A DNA stretch of 64,000 nucleotides, taken from the NCBI RefSeq assembly GCF_029962485.1, contig NZ_CP073638.1, positions 620,001 to 684,000 of the forward strand, given 5' to 3'. A program made the translations under genes and the position numbers. The notes under the pieces were generated by a model. It saw nothing but the letters and a program-made list of their open reading frames with translations, searched no databases and was not told the origin of the DNA. This stretch comes from Burkholderia cepacia. Its GTDB lineage: Bacteria; Pseudomonadota; Gammaproteobacteria; Burkholderiales; Burkholderiaceae. Shown one piece after another: positions 1-8,697 of the stretch (position 1 is the first letter of the stretch; each line of letters begins with the position of its first letter).

Positions 1-578
1 CGTCAGCCGTGGTTCTGGTCGAGTGTGGTAACAACGGATCAGCGTACCAACTTCTGCGCGCACAAAAAGCTGGAGAGCGAGACCTATTCGCGCTGTCCGC
101 TTATGCGGGTGGGTCTTCTACGAGCGTACCCTCGGTAGCGTTCACATTCTCTAGGACGATTAACGCCTTTCAGTTCTGGGACGGCGGCAATGCGACGTTC
201 ACCGGCAGCTTGTCGCAGGGTTCCGACTACCGGATCAAGACGTCTGTAGAAGATATCGATGCCTCAGTGGCATACGAGGGTGTGCGCCGCTTGCGCTTTG
301 TTGACTACCTGAAAACTACCAACGTCGGAGAGGGCGCAAATCGCAGGATCGCGGGCGTGATTGCGCACGAGGCTCAGGGGGTGTTCGCGAACGTTGTCAA
401 TGGTGAAAAGGACGCCGTCGAGGATGATGGACGATTGAAGCTCCAGACAGTGGACTACACGGGGCTTGGCATCTACATCGGCGCGGCTGTGCAGCACATG
501 GCGACATTGATTGAATCCCTCAAGGCGGACGTCGTGAAGCTCCGTGCCGAGGTGGCGATTCTCAAGGGGAGTAGATAG
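1..578 (+). CDS. Phage tail fibre/spike, C-terminal part with S74 intramolecular chaperone (5' end outside window)
   Basis: The reading frame is open to the left edge, so the start is missing; 189 residues follow the first GTG at position 9. Residues 72-77 of that part read SDYRIK, the hallmark of peptidase S74 self-cleaving chaperone domains. In that family the chain is cut just before the Ser once the beta-stranded fibre has trimerised, and the Lys completes the dyad. The last 30 residues form a predicted amphipathic helix, as is usual for the S74 helical end. It lies 4 bases upstream of the gpL gene, where lambda has its M protein, so a fibre or receptor-binding gene seems to be inserted in the tail-tip operon. 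Confidence 0.75.
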   Translation, partial: SAVVLVECGNNGSAYQLLRAQKAGERDLFALSAYAGGSSTSVPSVAFTFSRTINAFQFWDGGNATFTGSLSQGSDYRIKTSVEDIDASVAYEGVRRLRFVDYLKTTNVGEGANRRIAGVIAHEAQGVFANVVNGEKDAVEDDGRLKLQTVDYTGLGIYIGAAVQHMATLIESLKADVVKLRAEVAILKGSR

Positions 579-582
579 CGTT

Positions 583-1266
583 ATGCCTATTGCGGCGGAT
601 GTACAGCAACTGGAGCCGGGGCGTCGTATCGAGCTGTTCGAGGTCGACTGCACGGAGATCGGCGGTGACGCGTTGCGCTTTCACGGGCATCTGCAGTCGA
701 CGTCGATCGTGTGGCAGGGCCTTGAATACAAGCCGTGGTCGATCCAGGCGGCAGGCTTCGAGCGGACATCGGCCGCTCGGCAGCCGGCGCCGACGCTGAC
801 GGTGGGCGACATAAACGGCACGATCACCGCGCTGTGCGTTGCGCTCGATGATCTTGTCGGCGCGAAGGTGTACCGCCGGCGCACGCTGGCGAAGTACCTC
901 GACGCGGTGAATTTTCCGGACGGCAACCCGACCGCGGACCCGAATGAGCAATGGCCGCCTGAGCAGTGGCGAATCGAGCAGAAGAGCGACGAGCAGCCCG
1001 GCGTGCAGGTGGAATTCACGCTGTCGTCGCCCCTTGACTTCGGTGGGCAGCAGGTGCCCGCGCGCCAGATCGTCGGCACGTGCCAGTGGCGCTATCGCGG
1101 ACCCGAATGCGGCTATGCCGGCATGGTGTACTTCGGCAAGAACGACAGGCCGGTGAGCGATCCGGCGCTCGATCGCTGTAGCCAGAAAGTCAGCGGATGC
1201 GAATGCCGGTACGGCGTGAACAACCCGCTGCCGCACGGCGGCTTTTTGTGCGACACGCTCGCCTAG
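583..1266 (+). CDS. Phage minor tail protein L (tail tip, Fe-S type)
   Basis: A protein of 227 residues matching lambda gpL, part of the distal tail-tip complex assembled with I, J and K. The ATG at 583 is chosen because an AAGGGGAG ribosome site ends 11 bases before it. Cysteines at 167, 176, 199 and 206 have spacings 9, 23 and 7, the same as the four cysteines reported to hold an iron-sulfur cluster in lambda gpL; Cys208 and Cys223 are extra. It is preceded by a tail fibre gene rather than an obvious M homologue. A hairpin terminator follows directly, which is odd inside a late operon. Confidence 0.85.
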   Translation: MPIAADVQQLEPGRRIELFEVDCTEIGGDALRFHGHLQSTSIVWQGLEYKPWSIQAAGFERTSAARQPAPTLTVGDINGTITALCVALDDLVGAKVYRRRTLAKYLDAVNFPDGNPTADPNEQWPPEQWRIEQKSDEQPGVQVEFTLSSPLDFGGQQVPARQIVGTCQWRYRGPECGYAGMVYFGKNDRPVSDPALDRCSQKVSGCECRYGVNNPLPHGGFLCDTLA

Positions 1267-1292
1267 ACCGCCGATCAACCTCTCTTTATGGA

Positions 1293-1315
1293 CCCGCCAC
1301 TCGGCGGGTTTTTTT
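1293..1315 (+). terminator. Intrinsic terminator abutting the next start codon
   Basis: Arms CCCGCC and GGCGGG with loop ACTC are followed by seven T. The ATG of the next gene begins at the base after the T run. The right arm is also the only G-rich stretch at ribosome-site distance from that ATG, so the hairpin could affect both transcription and translation of the downstream tail genes. Confidence 0.75.
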
Positions 1316-2068
1316 ATGGACGAACGAATCAAGCAGGCGATCGCGGAGCACGCGCTCGCCGAGTACCCGCGTGAGTGCTGCGGGTTGATCGTAGAAGCCG
1401 CTTCGGGAGACCTGTATGTGCCAGGGCGGAATGTCGCTGCGGTGCCGACCGAGCGATTCGGGCTGGCGGCAGAGGATTACGCGGATGCGGAGGACATGGG
1501 CGAAATCGTCGCGATGGTGCACTCGCATCCAAACGGGACGGCGCAGCCGAGCATGGGTGATCGCGCGATGTGTGAGCGCGCCGGCATCCCGCGGTGGGTG
1601 ATCGTCTCGCTCGGCGTGCAGGCCGACGGTGCGATTGGCATCGACAACTGGTGTGAGTTTGGGCCGAGCGGCTACGTTGCGCCGCTTTATGGTCGGGAAT
1701 ACGTGCACGGCGTGCTCGATTGCTACTCGCTGGTGCGTGACTGGTATCTCGCCGAGCGCGGGATCGCGCTGCCTGATTTCGAGCGCAAGGATGGGTGGTG
1801 GGCCGATGGGTATTCGAACCTGTATATCGCGCACTACCAGGACGCGGGCTTTCTCGATATGGGGCGCGACGCGCAGCTGGAGCCGGGCGATGTGCTGCTG
1901 ATGCAGGTCCGAAGCAAAAACGGCGTACCGAATCACTCCGGCGTGTATCTGGGTGACGGCATGTTCGCGCATCACATGTACGGACGACTGTCGTGCCGCG
2001 CGGTGTGGGGTTCGATGTGGAGCGAATGCTGCACGACAGTGCTGCGTCATGTCGGAGGTGCGAAGTGA
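1316..2068 (+). CDS. Phage tail assembly protein K-like: JAMM peptidase plus NlpC/P60 domain
   Basis: A protein of 250 residues, a usual size for gpK. Residues 69-82 carry the JAMM metalloprotease pattern H-x-H-x7-S-x2-D (His69, His71, Ser79, Asp82). The C-terminal half is NlpC/P60: the likely nucleophile is Cys136 in a LDCYSL context, and the His partner lies in the PNHSGVYL stretch. In lambda-like phages gpK helps build the tail tip and may open peptidoglycan during DNA entry. The start abuts the terminator; no better ATG exists because the JAMM fold begins at once. The last base pairs overlap the next gene. Confidence 0.88.
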   Translation: MDERIKQAIAEHALAEYPRECCGLIVEAASGDLYVPGRNVAAVPTERFGLAAEDYADAEDMGEIVAMVHSHPNGTAQPSMGDRAMCERAGIPRWVIVSLGVQADGAIGIDNWCEFGPSGYVAPLYGREYVHGVLDCYSLVRDWYLAERGIALPDFERKDGWWADGYSNLYIAHYQDAGFLDMGRDAQLEPGDVLLMQVRSKNGVPNHSGVYLGDGMFAHHMYGRLSCRAVWGSMWSECCTTVLRHVGGAK

Positions 2069-2628
2069 CGGAGACGCTACGGGAGGTGAGGCTTTACGGG
2101 ATCGCTGGCACGCGATTCGGTCGGGTGCATCGCCTGGCCGTCACGTCGACAGCGGAGGCCGTGCGCGCGCTGTCAGTCTTGATCCCGGGCTTTCGGAAAT
2201 TCCTGCTCGACGCACGCGACAACGGGCTGACGTTTGCGGTATTCAACGGCCGACGAAACCTGAGCGAAGACGATCTCGGTGCGCCGGTCGGCGGCGATGC
2301 GATCCGGATTGCGCCGGTGATCGTCGGCAGCAAGAGCGGCGGTCTGTTCCAGACGATTCTGGGCGCGGCGCTGGCCGTGGCCGGCTTTGTGTTCAGTCAG
2401 CCGACGCTGATCGGCCTGGGTGTGTCGATGGCGCTCGGTGGCATCACGCAGATGCTGAGTCCGCAGCAGGCCGGGCTCGCCGGTGTGGCCGACAACGGCA
2501 AGTCGTATTACTTCAACGGAGCGGTGAATAGTGCCGCCGAAGGCGAGCCGGTGCCGCCCGTGTACGGCGAGATGGTCGTCGGATCGAAGGTTGCCAGCTC
2601 GGGCATCTACACAGAGGATCAGGTGTGA
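2065..2628 (+). CDS. Phage tail assembly protein I
   Basis: A protein of 187 residues matching lambda gpI. The GTG at 2065 is preferred over upstream codons: GGAGG lies six bases before it, and the GTGA overlap with the stop of the K gene is typical translational coupling. The N-terminal 90 residues form a ubiquitin-like fold region, followed by two glycine/alanine-rich hydrophobic stretches (about residues 95-135), as usual in gpI. It acts with L, K and J in tail-tip initiation. Confidence 0.85.
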   Translation: MTETLREVRLYGIAGTRFGRVHRLAVTSTAEAVRALSVLIPGFRKFLLDARDNGLTFAVFNGRRNLSEDDLGAPVGGDAIRIAPVIVGSKSGGLFQTILGAALAVAGFVFSQPTLIGLGVSMALGGITQMLSPQQAGLAGVADNGKSYYFNGAVNSAAEGEPVPPVYGEMVVGSKVASSGIYTEDQV

Positions 2629-5600
2629 AAAAGGTCTACGCGGAATCGGGTCCGAAGCGGATTAACGGCGCGAAGGGCGGTGGTGGTGGCGGTAGTGGCG
2701 GCGAATCGCCGGACAACCTGCACTCGATCGCGCGTGCGAAGGTGCTCGACATCATTTCCGAAGGCCCGATCGTCGGCCTGGTGAAAGGCATGCGGTCGGT
2801 ATACCTCGACGGCACGCCGATCCAGAATTCCGACGGGTCGGTCAACTTCCAGAATTACAGCGTCGACGTTCGCACGGGCACGCTCGACCAGGAGTTCATG
2901 CCGGGATTTCCGGCGGTGGAGCGCGAATCCGCCGTAGGCGTGCCGCTGGCGTCGGATGCGCCATGGGTGCGCCAGGTGCAAAACACGCAGCTGACGGCGG
3001 TTCGTATTCGATTCGGCGTGCCGGCACTCCAAAAGAGCGATCCGACGACTGGTGTGTTTGGCTATCGGGTCGAGTACGCGATCGATTTATCGGTCGACGG
3101 TGGTTCTTACGCGCAGGTGCTGTCGACGGCATTCGATGGCAAAACAACATCGCTCTATGAGCGCTCGCATCGGATCGAATTGCCGCGTGCAAAAACCGGC
3201 TGGCTGGTGCGCGTGCGGCGCATCACGCCGAATGCTCACAGTTCGCTGATCGCAGACACGGTGAATATCGAGGCGATCACGGAGGTGATCGATCGCAAGA
3301 TGCGGTACCCGATGACGGCGCTTGTTGGCATGACGTTCGACGCCCGGTCATTTTCACAGGTACCGGTGCGTTCGTATCACGTGCGCGGCCTGATCATCCG
3401 TGTGCCGTCGAACTACGATCCGGAATCGCGGGCGTATTCGGGCGCGTGGGACGGGACGTTCAAGCCGGCGTGGACGAACAATCCGGCTTGGATTTTCTAC
3501 GATCTGCTGCTGAACGATCGCTACGGGCTCGGCAAGACGGTCGACGCGTCGATGATCGACAAATGGGGGTTGTACGAAATCGCGCGTTATTGCGACGTCA
3601 TGGTGTCCGATGGAAAAGGCGGCGTCGAGCCGCGCTTCACGTGCAACTGCGTGATCCAGTCGGCGGCCGACGCGTACAAGGTGCTGCAGGACATCGCCAG
3701 CGTGTTCCGTGGCATTTCGTACTGGGGGCCGGGTGCGGTGGTCGCTTCCGCGGACATGCCGTCCGATCCAGTTTACGTGTACACCGCGGCGAACGTAATT
3801 GATGGGGCGTTCCGGTACGCAGGGAGCGAGCGCAAGACGCGATATACGGTCGCTCTGGTCAGCTACAACGATCCGTCGAACCAGTACAAACAGGCGGTCG
3901 AGTACGTGCCGGACGACGACGGCATCGCGCGGTATGGCGTCATCAAGACGCAGGTGACGGCGTTCGGTTGCACGTCGCAGGCGCAGGCGCACCGGCTTGG
4001 CCGGTGGCTTCTCCTGACGTCGCGCTATGAGTCGGGCACGGTGTCGTTCAAGGTCGGGATGGATGGTGTGCTGGTCGGCCCGGGGCAGGTGATCGCGATC
4101 GCCGATACGCGGAAGGCTGGCCGTCGCATCGGCGGGCGCATTCGAGCGGTGGCCGGCAACGTTGTCACGCTCGACAAGGCGCCGACCGTGGCGCCCGGTG
4201 ACCGCTTCACCGCGATTCTCCCGTCCGGTGTTGCGCAGTACCGTTCGGTGAAGTCTGTCGATGGCGACGTGCTCACGCTGGCCGATCACTTCCATGCGGA
4301 CCCGGTGCCAGGCGCGGTGTGGATGCTGGAAAACAGCGACGTCGCGGCGCAGCTCTACCGCGTTGTCAGCGTACAGGAGGGGGACGACGACGGCCGTATC
4401 GAGTACACGATCACGGCGACGATGCACGAGCCGGGGAAGTACGCGGCAATCGACGACGGTGCGCAGATCCAGCAGCGGCCGATAACGGTCGTGCCGCCGT
4501 CGGTGCAGGCGCCGCCGGCCAACGTGCGAATCACCACGTATTCGGCGGTCGACCAGGGTATTTCGAAAACGACGATGGTCATCGCGTGGGATGCTGCGAA
4601 CAACGCTGTCACGTACCTGCCGGAATGGCGGAAAGATAACGGTGAGTGGGTGACCGTACCACGTACGGGTGGGCTGCAGGTCGAGGTGCCCGGGATTTAT
4701 CAGGGGCGCTACGTTGCGCGGGTGCGTGCGCAGAACGTGATGAATGTTACGTCGTTGCCGACCGTCAGCGTGGAAACGCAACTGACGGGAAAGACGAGCC
4801 TCCCGCCGGCCGTCGTGTCGCTTAAAGCGGCGGGCGTGGTCTACGGCATTAACCTCGCTTGGGCGTTTCCGGGTGACGGTACGGCTGGCGACACGCAGCG
4901 CACTGAAGTGTGGTACAGCCGCACGTCGAACCGTGCCGATGCAATCAAGCTGTCGGATTACGCGTATCCGCAGGCGTCGACGTCGATGCAAGGCCTTGCT
5001 GTCGGCCAGGTGTTTTATTTCTGGGCGAGGCTCGTCGACACGACCGGGAATATCGGCCCATGGTTTCCGGCGAATGGTCCCGGTGTGCAGGGGCAGCCGT
5101 CCGCGGATCAAAGCGAATACGAGAAATATTTCGCGGGTCAGATCTCGCACTCGGCGCTCGGCGAGGATCTGAAGAAACCGATCGACGCGATCCCCGGGAT
5201 TCAGCAGGGCGTCGCGGACAACGCAACCGCGATCGCGAAGGAGGCGGCGGACCGGGCGACTGCAGTTGCGGGCGAGGCGCAAGCCCGTGCTGACGCCATT
5301 TCAAAGGAGGTGAAGGATCGCACGGATGCGATCGCGAAGGAGGCGAAGGATCGCGCTGATGCGGTTGCCGAGGAGGCGCGACTGCGTGGTGCGGCCGTGA
5401 CATCCGAGCAGCAGGCGCGGCAGGCGGCCGACACGTCGCTCGGGCAGCGAATCGATACCGTTTCGGCGAGCGTCGGCGACGCGGCTGCGGCCATTAAGCT
5501 GGAGGCGACGGCGCGTGCCGACGCTGACGGTGCGCTGTCTACTCGCATCGATACCGTCGTTTCGAAGGCAAATGACAATGCCGCGGCGATCACGTCGGAA

Positions 5601-6881
5601 GCGACGACTCGTGCCGGTGCCGATACCGCGCTCGGCAAGCGGATCGATACCGTGACTGCGGATGTCGGCACGAACAAGGCAGCGATTACGGCCGAGCAGC
5701 AGGCGCGCGCCGATGCCGACGGTGCGCTGTCGTCGCGAATCGATTCTGTCGTAACGAAGTCGAACGACAACTCGGCGGCGATCACGTCGGAGGCGACGAC
5801 ACGGGCGACGGCGGACACGGCGCTCGGCAAACGCGTGGATGCCGTGACGGTCGACGTCGGCGCGAACAAGGCGGCGATCACGGCTGAACAGCAGGCGCGA
5901 GCGGATGCGGATACTGCGCTCGGTAAGCGTGTTGATGCCGTCACGGCGACGGCCGGCGGCAACTCGGCGGCCATCGTCGCAGAGCAGACCGCGCGTGCGG
6001 CCGGCGATAAAGCCAATTCGGATTCGATCACTTCGCTAAAAGCGACGGTCGACTCCAATACGGCGGCCATTCGTCAGGAAGCGTCGGCACGAGCTGATGC
6101 CGACTCGGCGCTTGCGAAGCAGGTCAGCCAGGTATCGGCGCAGATCAGCGGGCCGATGGCGGGCGATACGGGACTTGCGGCCGGTTCGACGCAGGTTATG
6201 GCGGGCGTCTACTCGGAGCAGGCCGCACGTGCCGAGGCGGATATGGCGCTCGCGCAGCGGCTCGACACGGTTACAGCACAGCTGAAGTCAGGGCAGGCGA
6301 ATCTGTTCGCGGGCATTCAATCCGAATCCCAGGCGCGAGCGGATGCCGACAGTGCGCAGGCCTCGCAGATCACGACGGTGCGCGCGCAGGTGAACGAGAG
6401 CGCAGCGGTGGTCCAGACAGTTGCGCAGTCGTACGCCGATCTGAACGGACGCGTTTCAGCGTCGTACCAGATCAAGACGCAAGTCACGACGGACGGCCGC
6501 ACTTACATCGCAGGCATCGGCGTCGGCATCAATAACGACAGCGGCATTGTCGAGTCGCAGGTGTTGGTGTCGGCGCAGCGCTTCGCGGTCGTAGACCCGA
6601 ACAACGGTGGATCGTCGATCGTCCCGTTCGTGGTTCAGGGTGGACAGGTGTTCTTGCGCCAGGCACTGATCGGCTCGGGCTGGATCACGAACGCGATGAT
6701 CGGTAGCTACATCCAGTCGGACAACTACATCGCAGGGCGGCTGGGCTGGCGGATCGACAAGAGCGGTTGGTTCGAAATTAACGCGTCCGACGGTAGTGGG
6801 AATCGACTGGTGCTCGACGGTAGCAGTGTGCGTGTCTATGACGGTAACGGCGTGCTTCGCGTGCGCATGGGGATGTGGTGA
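2625..6881 (+). CDS. Phage tail-tip host-specificity protein J (central fibre)
   Basis: A protein of 1418 residues that overlaps the I gene by four bases (GTG start, GAGGA ribosome site). The first 600 residues are the conserved tail-hub part of the gpJ family. Fibronectin type III-like segments follow at about 625-830. Residues about 860-1265 are alanine-rich and strongly repetitive, with units around ADADTALGKR and NKAAITAEQQAR predicted to form a trimeric coiled coil. The last 150 residues resemble the DUF1983-type fibre tip ending in GVLRVRMGMW. The C-terminal part probably contacts the host receptor. A Gly-rich run sits near residue 20. Confidence 0.92.
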   Translation: MKKVYAESGPKRINGAKGGGGGGSGGESPDNLHSIARAKVLDIISEGPIVGLVKGMRSVYLDGTPIQNSDGSVNFQNYSVDVRTGTLDQEFMPGFPAVERESAVGVPLASDAPWVRQVQNTQLTAVRIRFGVPALQKSDPTTGVFGYRVEYAIDLSVDGGSYAQVLSTAFDGKTTSLYERSHRIELPRAKTGWLVRVRRITPNAHSSLIADTVNIEAITEVIDRKMRYPMTALVGMTFDARSFSQVPVRSYHVRGLIIRVPSNYDPESRAYSGAWDGTFKPAWTNNPAWIFYDLLLNDRYGLGKTVDASMIDKWGLYEIARYCDVMVSDGKGGVEPRFTCNCVIQSAADAYKVLQDIASVFRGISYWGPGAVVASADMPSDPVYVYTAANVIDGAFRYAGSERKTRYTVALVSYNDPSNQYKQAVEYVPDDDGIARYGVIKTQVTAFGCTSQAQAHRLGRWLLLTSRYESGTVSFKVGMDGVLVGPGQVIAIADTRKAGRRIGGRIRAVAGNVVTLDKAPTVAPGDRFTAILPSGVAQYRSVKSVDGDVLTLADHFHADPVPGAVWMLENSDVAAQLYRVVSVQEGDDDGRIEYTITATMHEPGKYAAIDDGAQIQQRPITVVPPSVQAPPANVRITTYSAVDQGISKTTMVIAWDAANNAVTYLPEWRKDNGEWVTVPRTGGLQVEVPGIYQGRYVARVRAQNVMNVTSLPTVSVETQLTGKTSLPPAVVSLKAAGVVYGINLAWAFPGDGTAGDTQRTEVWYSRTSNRADAIKLSDYAYPQASTSMQGLAVGQVFYFWARLVDTTGNIGPWFPANGPGVQGQPSADQSEYEKYFAGQISHSALGEDLKKPIDAIPGIQQGVADNATAIAKEAADRATAVAGEAQARADAISKEVKDRTDAIAKEAKDRADAVAEEARLRGAAVTSEQQARQAADTSLGQRIDTVSASVGDAAAAIKLEATARADADGALSTRIDTVVSKANDNAAAITSEATTRAGADTALGKRIDTVTADVGTNKAAITAEQQARADADGALSSRIDSVVTKSNDNSAAITSEATTRATADTALGKRVDAVTVDVGANKAAITAEQQARADADTALGKRVDAVTATAGGNSAAIVAEQTARAAGDKANSDSITSLKATVDSNTAAIRQEASARADADSALAKQVSQVSAQISGPMAGDTGLAAGSTQVMAGVYSEQAARAEADMALAQRLDTVTAQLKSGQANLFAGIQSESQARADADSAQASQITTVRAQVNESAAVVQTVAQSYADLNGRVSASYQIKTQVTTDGRTYIAGIGVGINNDSGIVESQVLVSAQRFAVVDPNNGGSSIVPFVVQGGQVFLRQALIGSGWITNAMIGSYIQSDNYIAGRLGWRIDKSGWFEINASDGSGNRLVLDGSSVRVYDGNGVLRVRMGMW
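5205..6420 (+). repeat. Degenerate coding repeats (coiled-coil stalk of protein J)
   Basis: About a dozen diverged units encode alternating motifs (AITSEATTRA, AITAEQQARADAD, ALGKR-DTV/DAV). Unit length is near 30-34 residues when two motifs are paired. The copies differ mainly at third positions and in the loop residues. Such arrays allow change in fibre length by recombination. Confidence 0.7.
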
Positions 6882-7189
6882 TGACGGCCGGACTTCAGAT
6901 TTTCGACGGCGCCGGCCGTCTGATCCTCGATGCTAAATCGCGTGCGGGGCGGGTGGTCGGCATTGCATGGACGGGTGGTGGAAATGGGAGCGTTGCAGCC
7001 GACATGTCCGGCGGGGAACCGTTCTGGGCATTTATGCCGGCCAGGATCTTCTATCGCGTATCCGGCGCAGAACCGTCGCCCGTCGTTTCAATCGACAGGT
7101 TTGGCATCACCTGGTTGTACAGCGGTAACGCAAGCGGCTCCAATGCGTATACGCAGGTGCCCGGGTGGATCGTTTATGGAGTGTATTGA
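6881..7189 (+). CDS. Small phage tail-associated protein, function unknown
   Basis: A protein of 102 residues. The ATG at 6881 overlaps the stop of J (TGATG) and has GGGGA seven bases upstream. It starts with GLQIFDGAGRLILD, and a closely similar stretch (GLQVFNNQGRLIAD) occurs in the middle of the next gene. This suggests both belong to one family of small fibre-tip or fibre-cap proteins. There is no signal peptide or membrane segment. Its position directly after J points to a structural or adhesion role, which is inference. Confidence 0.65.
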   Translation: MTAGLQIFDGAGRLILDAKSRAGRVVGIAWTGGGNGSVAADMSGGEPFWAFMPARIFYRVSGAEPSPVVSIDRFGITWLYSGNASGSNAYTQVPGWIVYGVY

Positions 7190-7905
7190 TGCCCGCAGGA
7201 TTTCAGGCGTTCACGGATACGGGGGTGTATCAGATTGATGGATCGACGCCGAACTATCAAATGGTGCAGGCGATGTCGGCCCAGTCGGTGGATACGTCGC
7301 TGCGACTTGCGGTGAACGATGCAGGAAAGCCGTTCAACGCGACGCTACCCAGCGTGGCGTTTACGTTCAACGCAACGGCGGGGCCGATGTACGGCGTGTA
7401 CGCGGCGGAGGGTGTTGGCATCACGATCTGGAGCACGGATGTCGATAGGACTACGTACACATTAAGATTTATTACGGAGCGGCCATGCACCGTTTATTTC
7501 TTTCAATTCGACCAGGTGCCGACAGTATCAGGGAATTTCGGGCTTCAGGTGTTCAACAACCAAGGCCGACTTATCGCCGACTCGTCGAAGCCGTTTCTGC
7601 GAGTGCTTGACGTCATCTACAACGAGTATTTGCCGGGGGTCGGGTGGGATACGTTGGGTGCGCCTGGGGCGGCCTGGGATTCGCGGTCATATGGTGTGCC
7701 CGTCATCGTGTCTGGAATCTACCCGGTCCGCCAGGCGTGGAGCTATGACCCGGCAGGTGTCGAGCTGAGTTCGATTCGAGTTAGCGGAAGCACGGTGTCG
7801 TGGGGAACAACTATGTACGGAGGTGGGAGAAAGCCGAACTGGTCGGGGTTTCGAGAGCAATGGCATTCGCGCTTCATGGTGCTGGATGCGACAGGGATTT
7901 TGTGA
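7189..7905 (+). CDS. Phage tail-associated protein, second member of the small family
   Basis: A protein of 238 residues. The ATG at 7189 overlaps the previous stop (TGATG), so J and both small genes form one coupled unit. It has two beta-rich halves; the second begins near residue 115 with GLQVFNNQGRLIAD, related to the N-terminus of the preceding protein. It is rich in Gly, Ser, Thr and aromatic residues, like phage receptor-contact proteins. A terminator follows two bases after the stop, closing the tail operon. The function is not recognised. Confidence 0.65.
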   Translation: MPAGFQAFTDTGVYQIDGSTPNYQMVQAMSAQSVDTSLRLAVNDAGKPFNATLPSVAFTFNATAGPMYGVYAAEGVGITIWSTDVDRTTYTLRFITERPCTVYFFQFDQVPTVSGNFGLQVFNNQGRLIADSSKPFLRVLDVIYNEYLPGVGWDTLGAPGAAWDSRSYGVPVIVSGIYPVRQAWSYDPAGVELSSIRVSGSTVSWGTTMYGGGRKPNWSGFREQWHSRFMVLDATGIL

Positions 7906-7907
7906 TG

Positions 7908-7935
7908 GGCCGCCAAGTTGGCGGCCTTTCTTTTT
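7908..7935 (+). terminator. Intrinsic terminator after tail genes
   Basis: The seven-base arms GGCCGCC and GGCGGCC enclose loop AAGTT and are followed by TTTCTTTTT. It lies between the tail operon and the holin. Confidence 0.85.
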
Positions 7936-7960
7936 ACAAGGCGGGAAACGGGGAGCGGTA

Positions 7961-8245
7961 ATGCAAGAGCACGAAAAGACGATCTTGGAGTTGATTCTCA
8001 TGGGCGGACTGATTGGCATTGCGAAAGTTTTGGTGGGGAGCGAGCAGCTGACGTTTCGACTTGTGGCCGGGCGTGCGGTGCTCGGTTCGGCGACGTCGAT
8101 GGTCGCGGGCTTGGCGCTGTTGCAGATCCCGGATCTGCCGCCGATCGCGCTGCTCGGCATGGGAAGCGCGCTCGGCATCATCGGGTCGCAGTACCTCGAG
8201 GCACTGCTGCGACGGAACGCAAAACGAATGTTTGGGGGAAAGTGA
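7961..8245 (+). CDS. Phage holin
   Basis: A protein of 94 residues with a start supported by GGGAG about six bases upstream. Two to three hydrophobic segments (about 10-27, 40-58 and 63-80) and a basic C-terminus (LLRRNAKRMFGGK) fit a small holin that forms the inner-membrane lesion timing lysis. Its place just ahead of endolysin and spanins supports the call. It lacks a charged N-terminal extension large enough to call a dual-start antiholin with confidence. Confidence 0.75.
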   Translation: MQEHEKTILELILMGGLIGIAKVLVGSEQLTFRLVAGRAVLGSATSMVAGLALLQIPDLPPIALLGMGSALGIIGSQYLEALLRRNAKRMFGGK

Positions 8246-8247
8246 AT

Positions 8248-8697
8248 ATGACGAGTCTCACGGCACATTTCACGCTCGAGGAGTTGACCGCGAGCGACAC
8301 AGCGCGCCGGCGCGGTATCGATAACACGCCGTCGGCCGCGGTCACGGCGAATTTGCGGCGGACGGCCGAAACGCTCGAGCGCGTGCGCGACGTGCTCGGC
8401 GGGCGCCCTGTGATCATCACGTCGGGCTACCGAGCTGCGGCGCTCAATCGCGCGGTCGGCGGGGTTCCGAGCAGCGCGCATCTGTCGGGCCTGGCCGCCG
8501 ATTTCGTGTGTCCGAAGTTCGGCACGCCGCTCGACGTCTGCCGGGCAATCGGCGCGTCGACGATCGAGTTCGATCAGCTGATCCAAGAGGGTACGTGGGT
8601 GCATATCGGCCTCGCGCCGATCGGCACGAAGCCGCGTCGACAGGTGCTGACGGCGTCGTTTGGTGCGACGAGCACGACTTATTCGGAGGGGCTATGA
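8248..8697 (+). CDS. Endolysin, M15-type D-Ala-D-Ala / L-Ala-D-Glu peptidase
   Basis: A protein of 149 residues, typical for single-domain M15_3 phage endolysins. The zinc site is visible as SSAHLSGLAADF (His78, Asp85) and WVHIGL (His119). There is no signal sequence, so release depends on the holin. The start at 8248 follows a GGGGGAAAG ribosome site. The stop overlaps the start of the Rz gene (ATGA). Confidence 0.88.
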   Translation: MTSLTAHFTLEELTASDTARRRGIDNTPSAAVTANLRRTAETLERVRDVLGGRPVIITSGYRAAALNRAVGGVPSSAHLSGLAADFVCPKFGTPLDVCRAIGASTIEFDQLIQEGTWVHIGLAPIGTKPRRQVLTASFGATSTTYSEGL

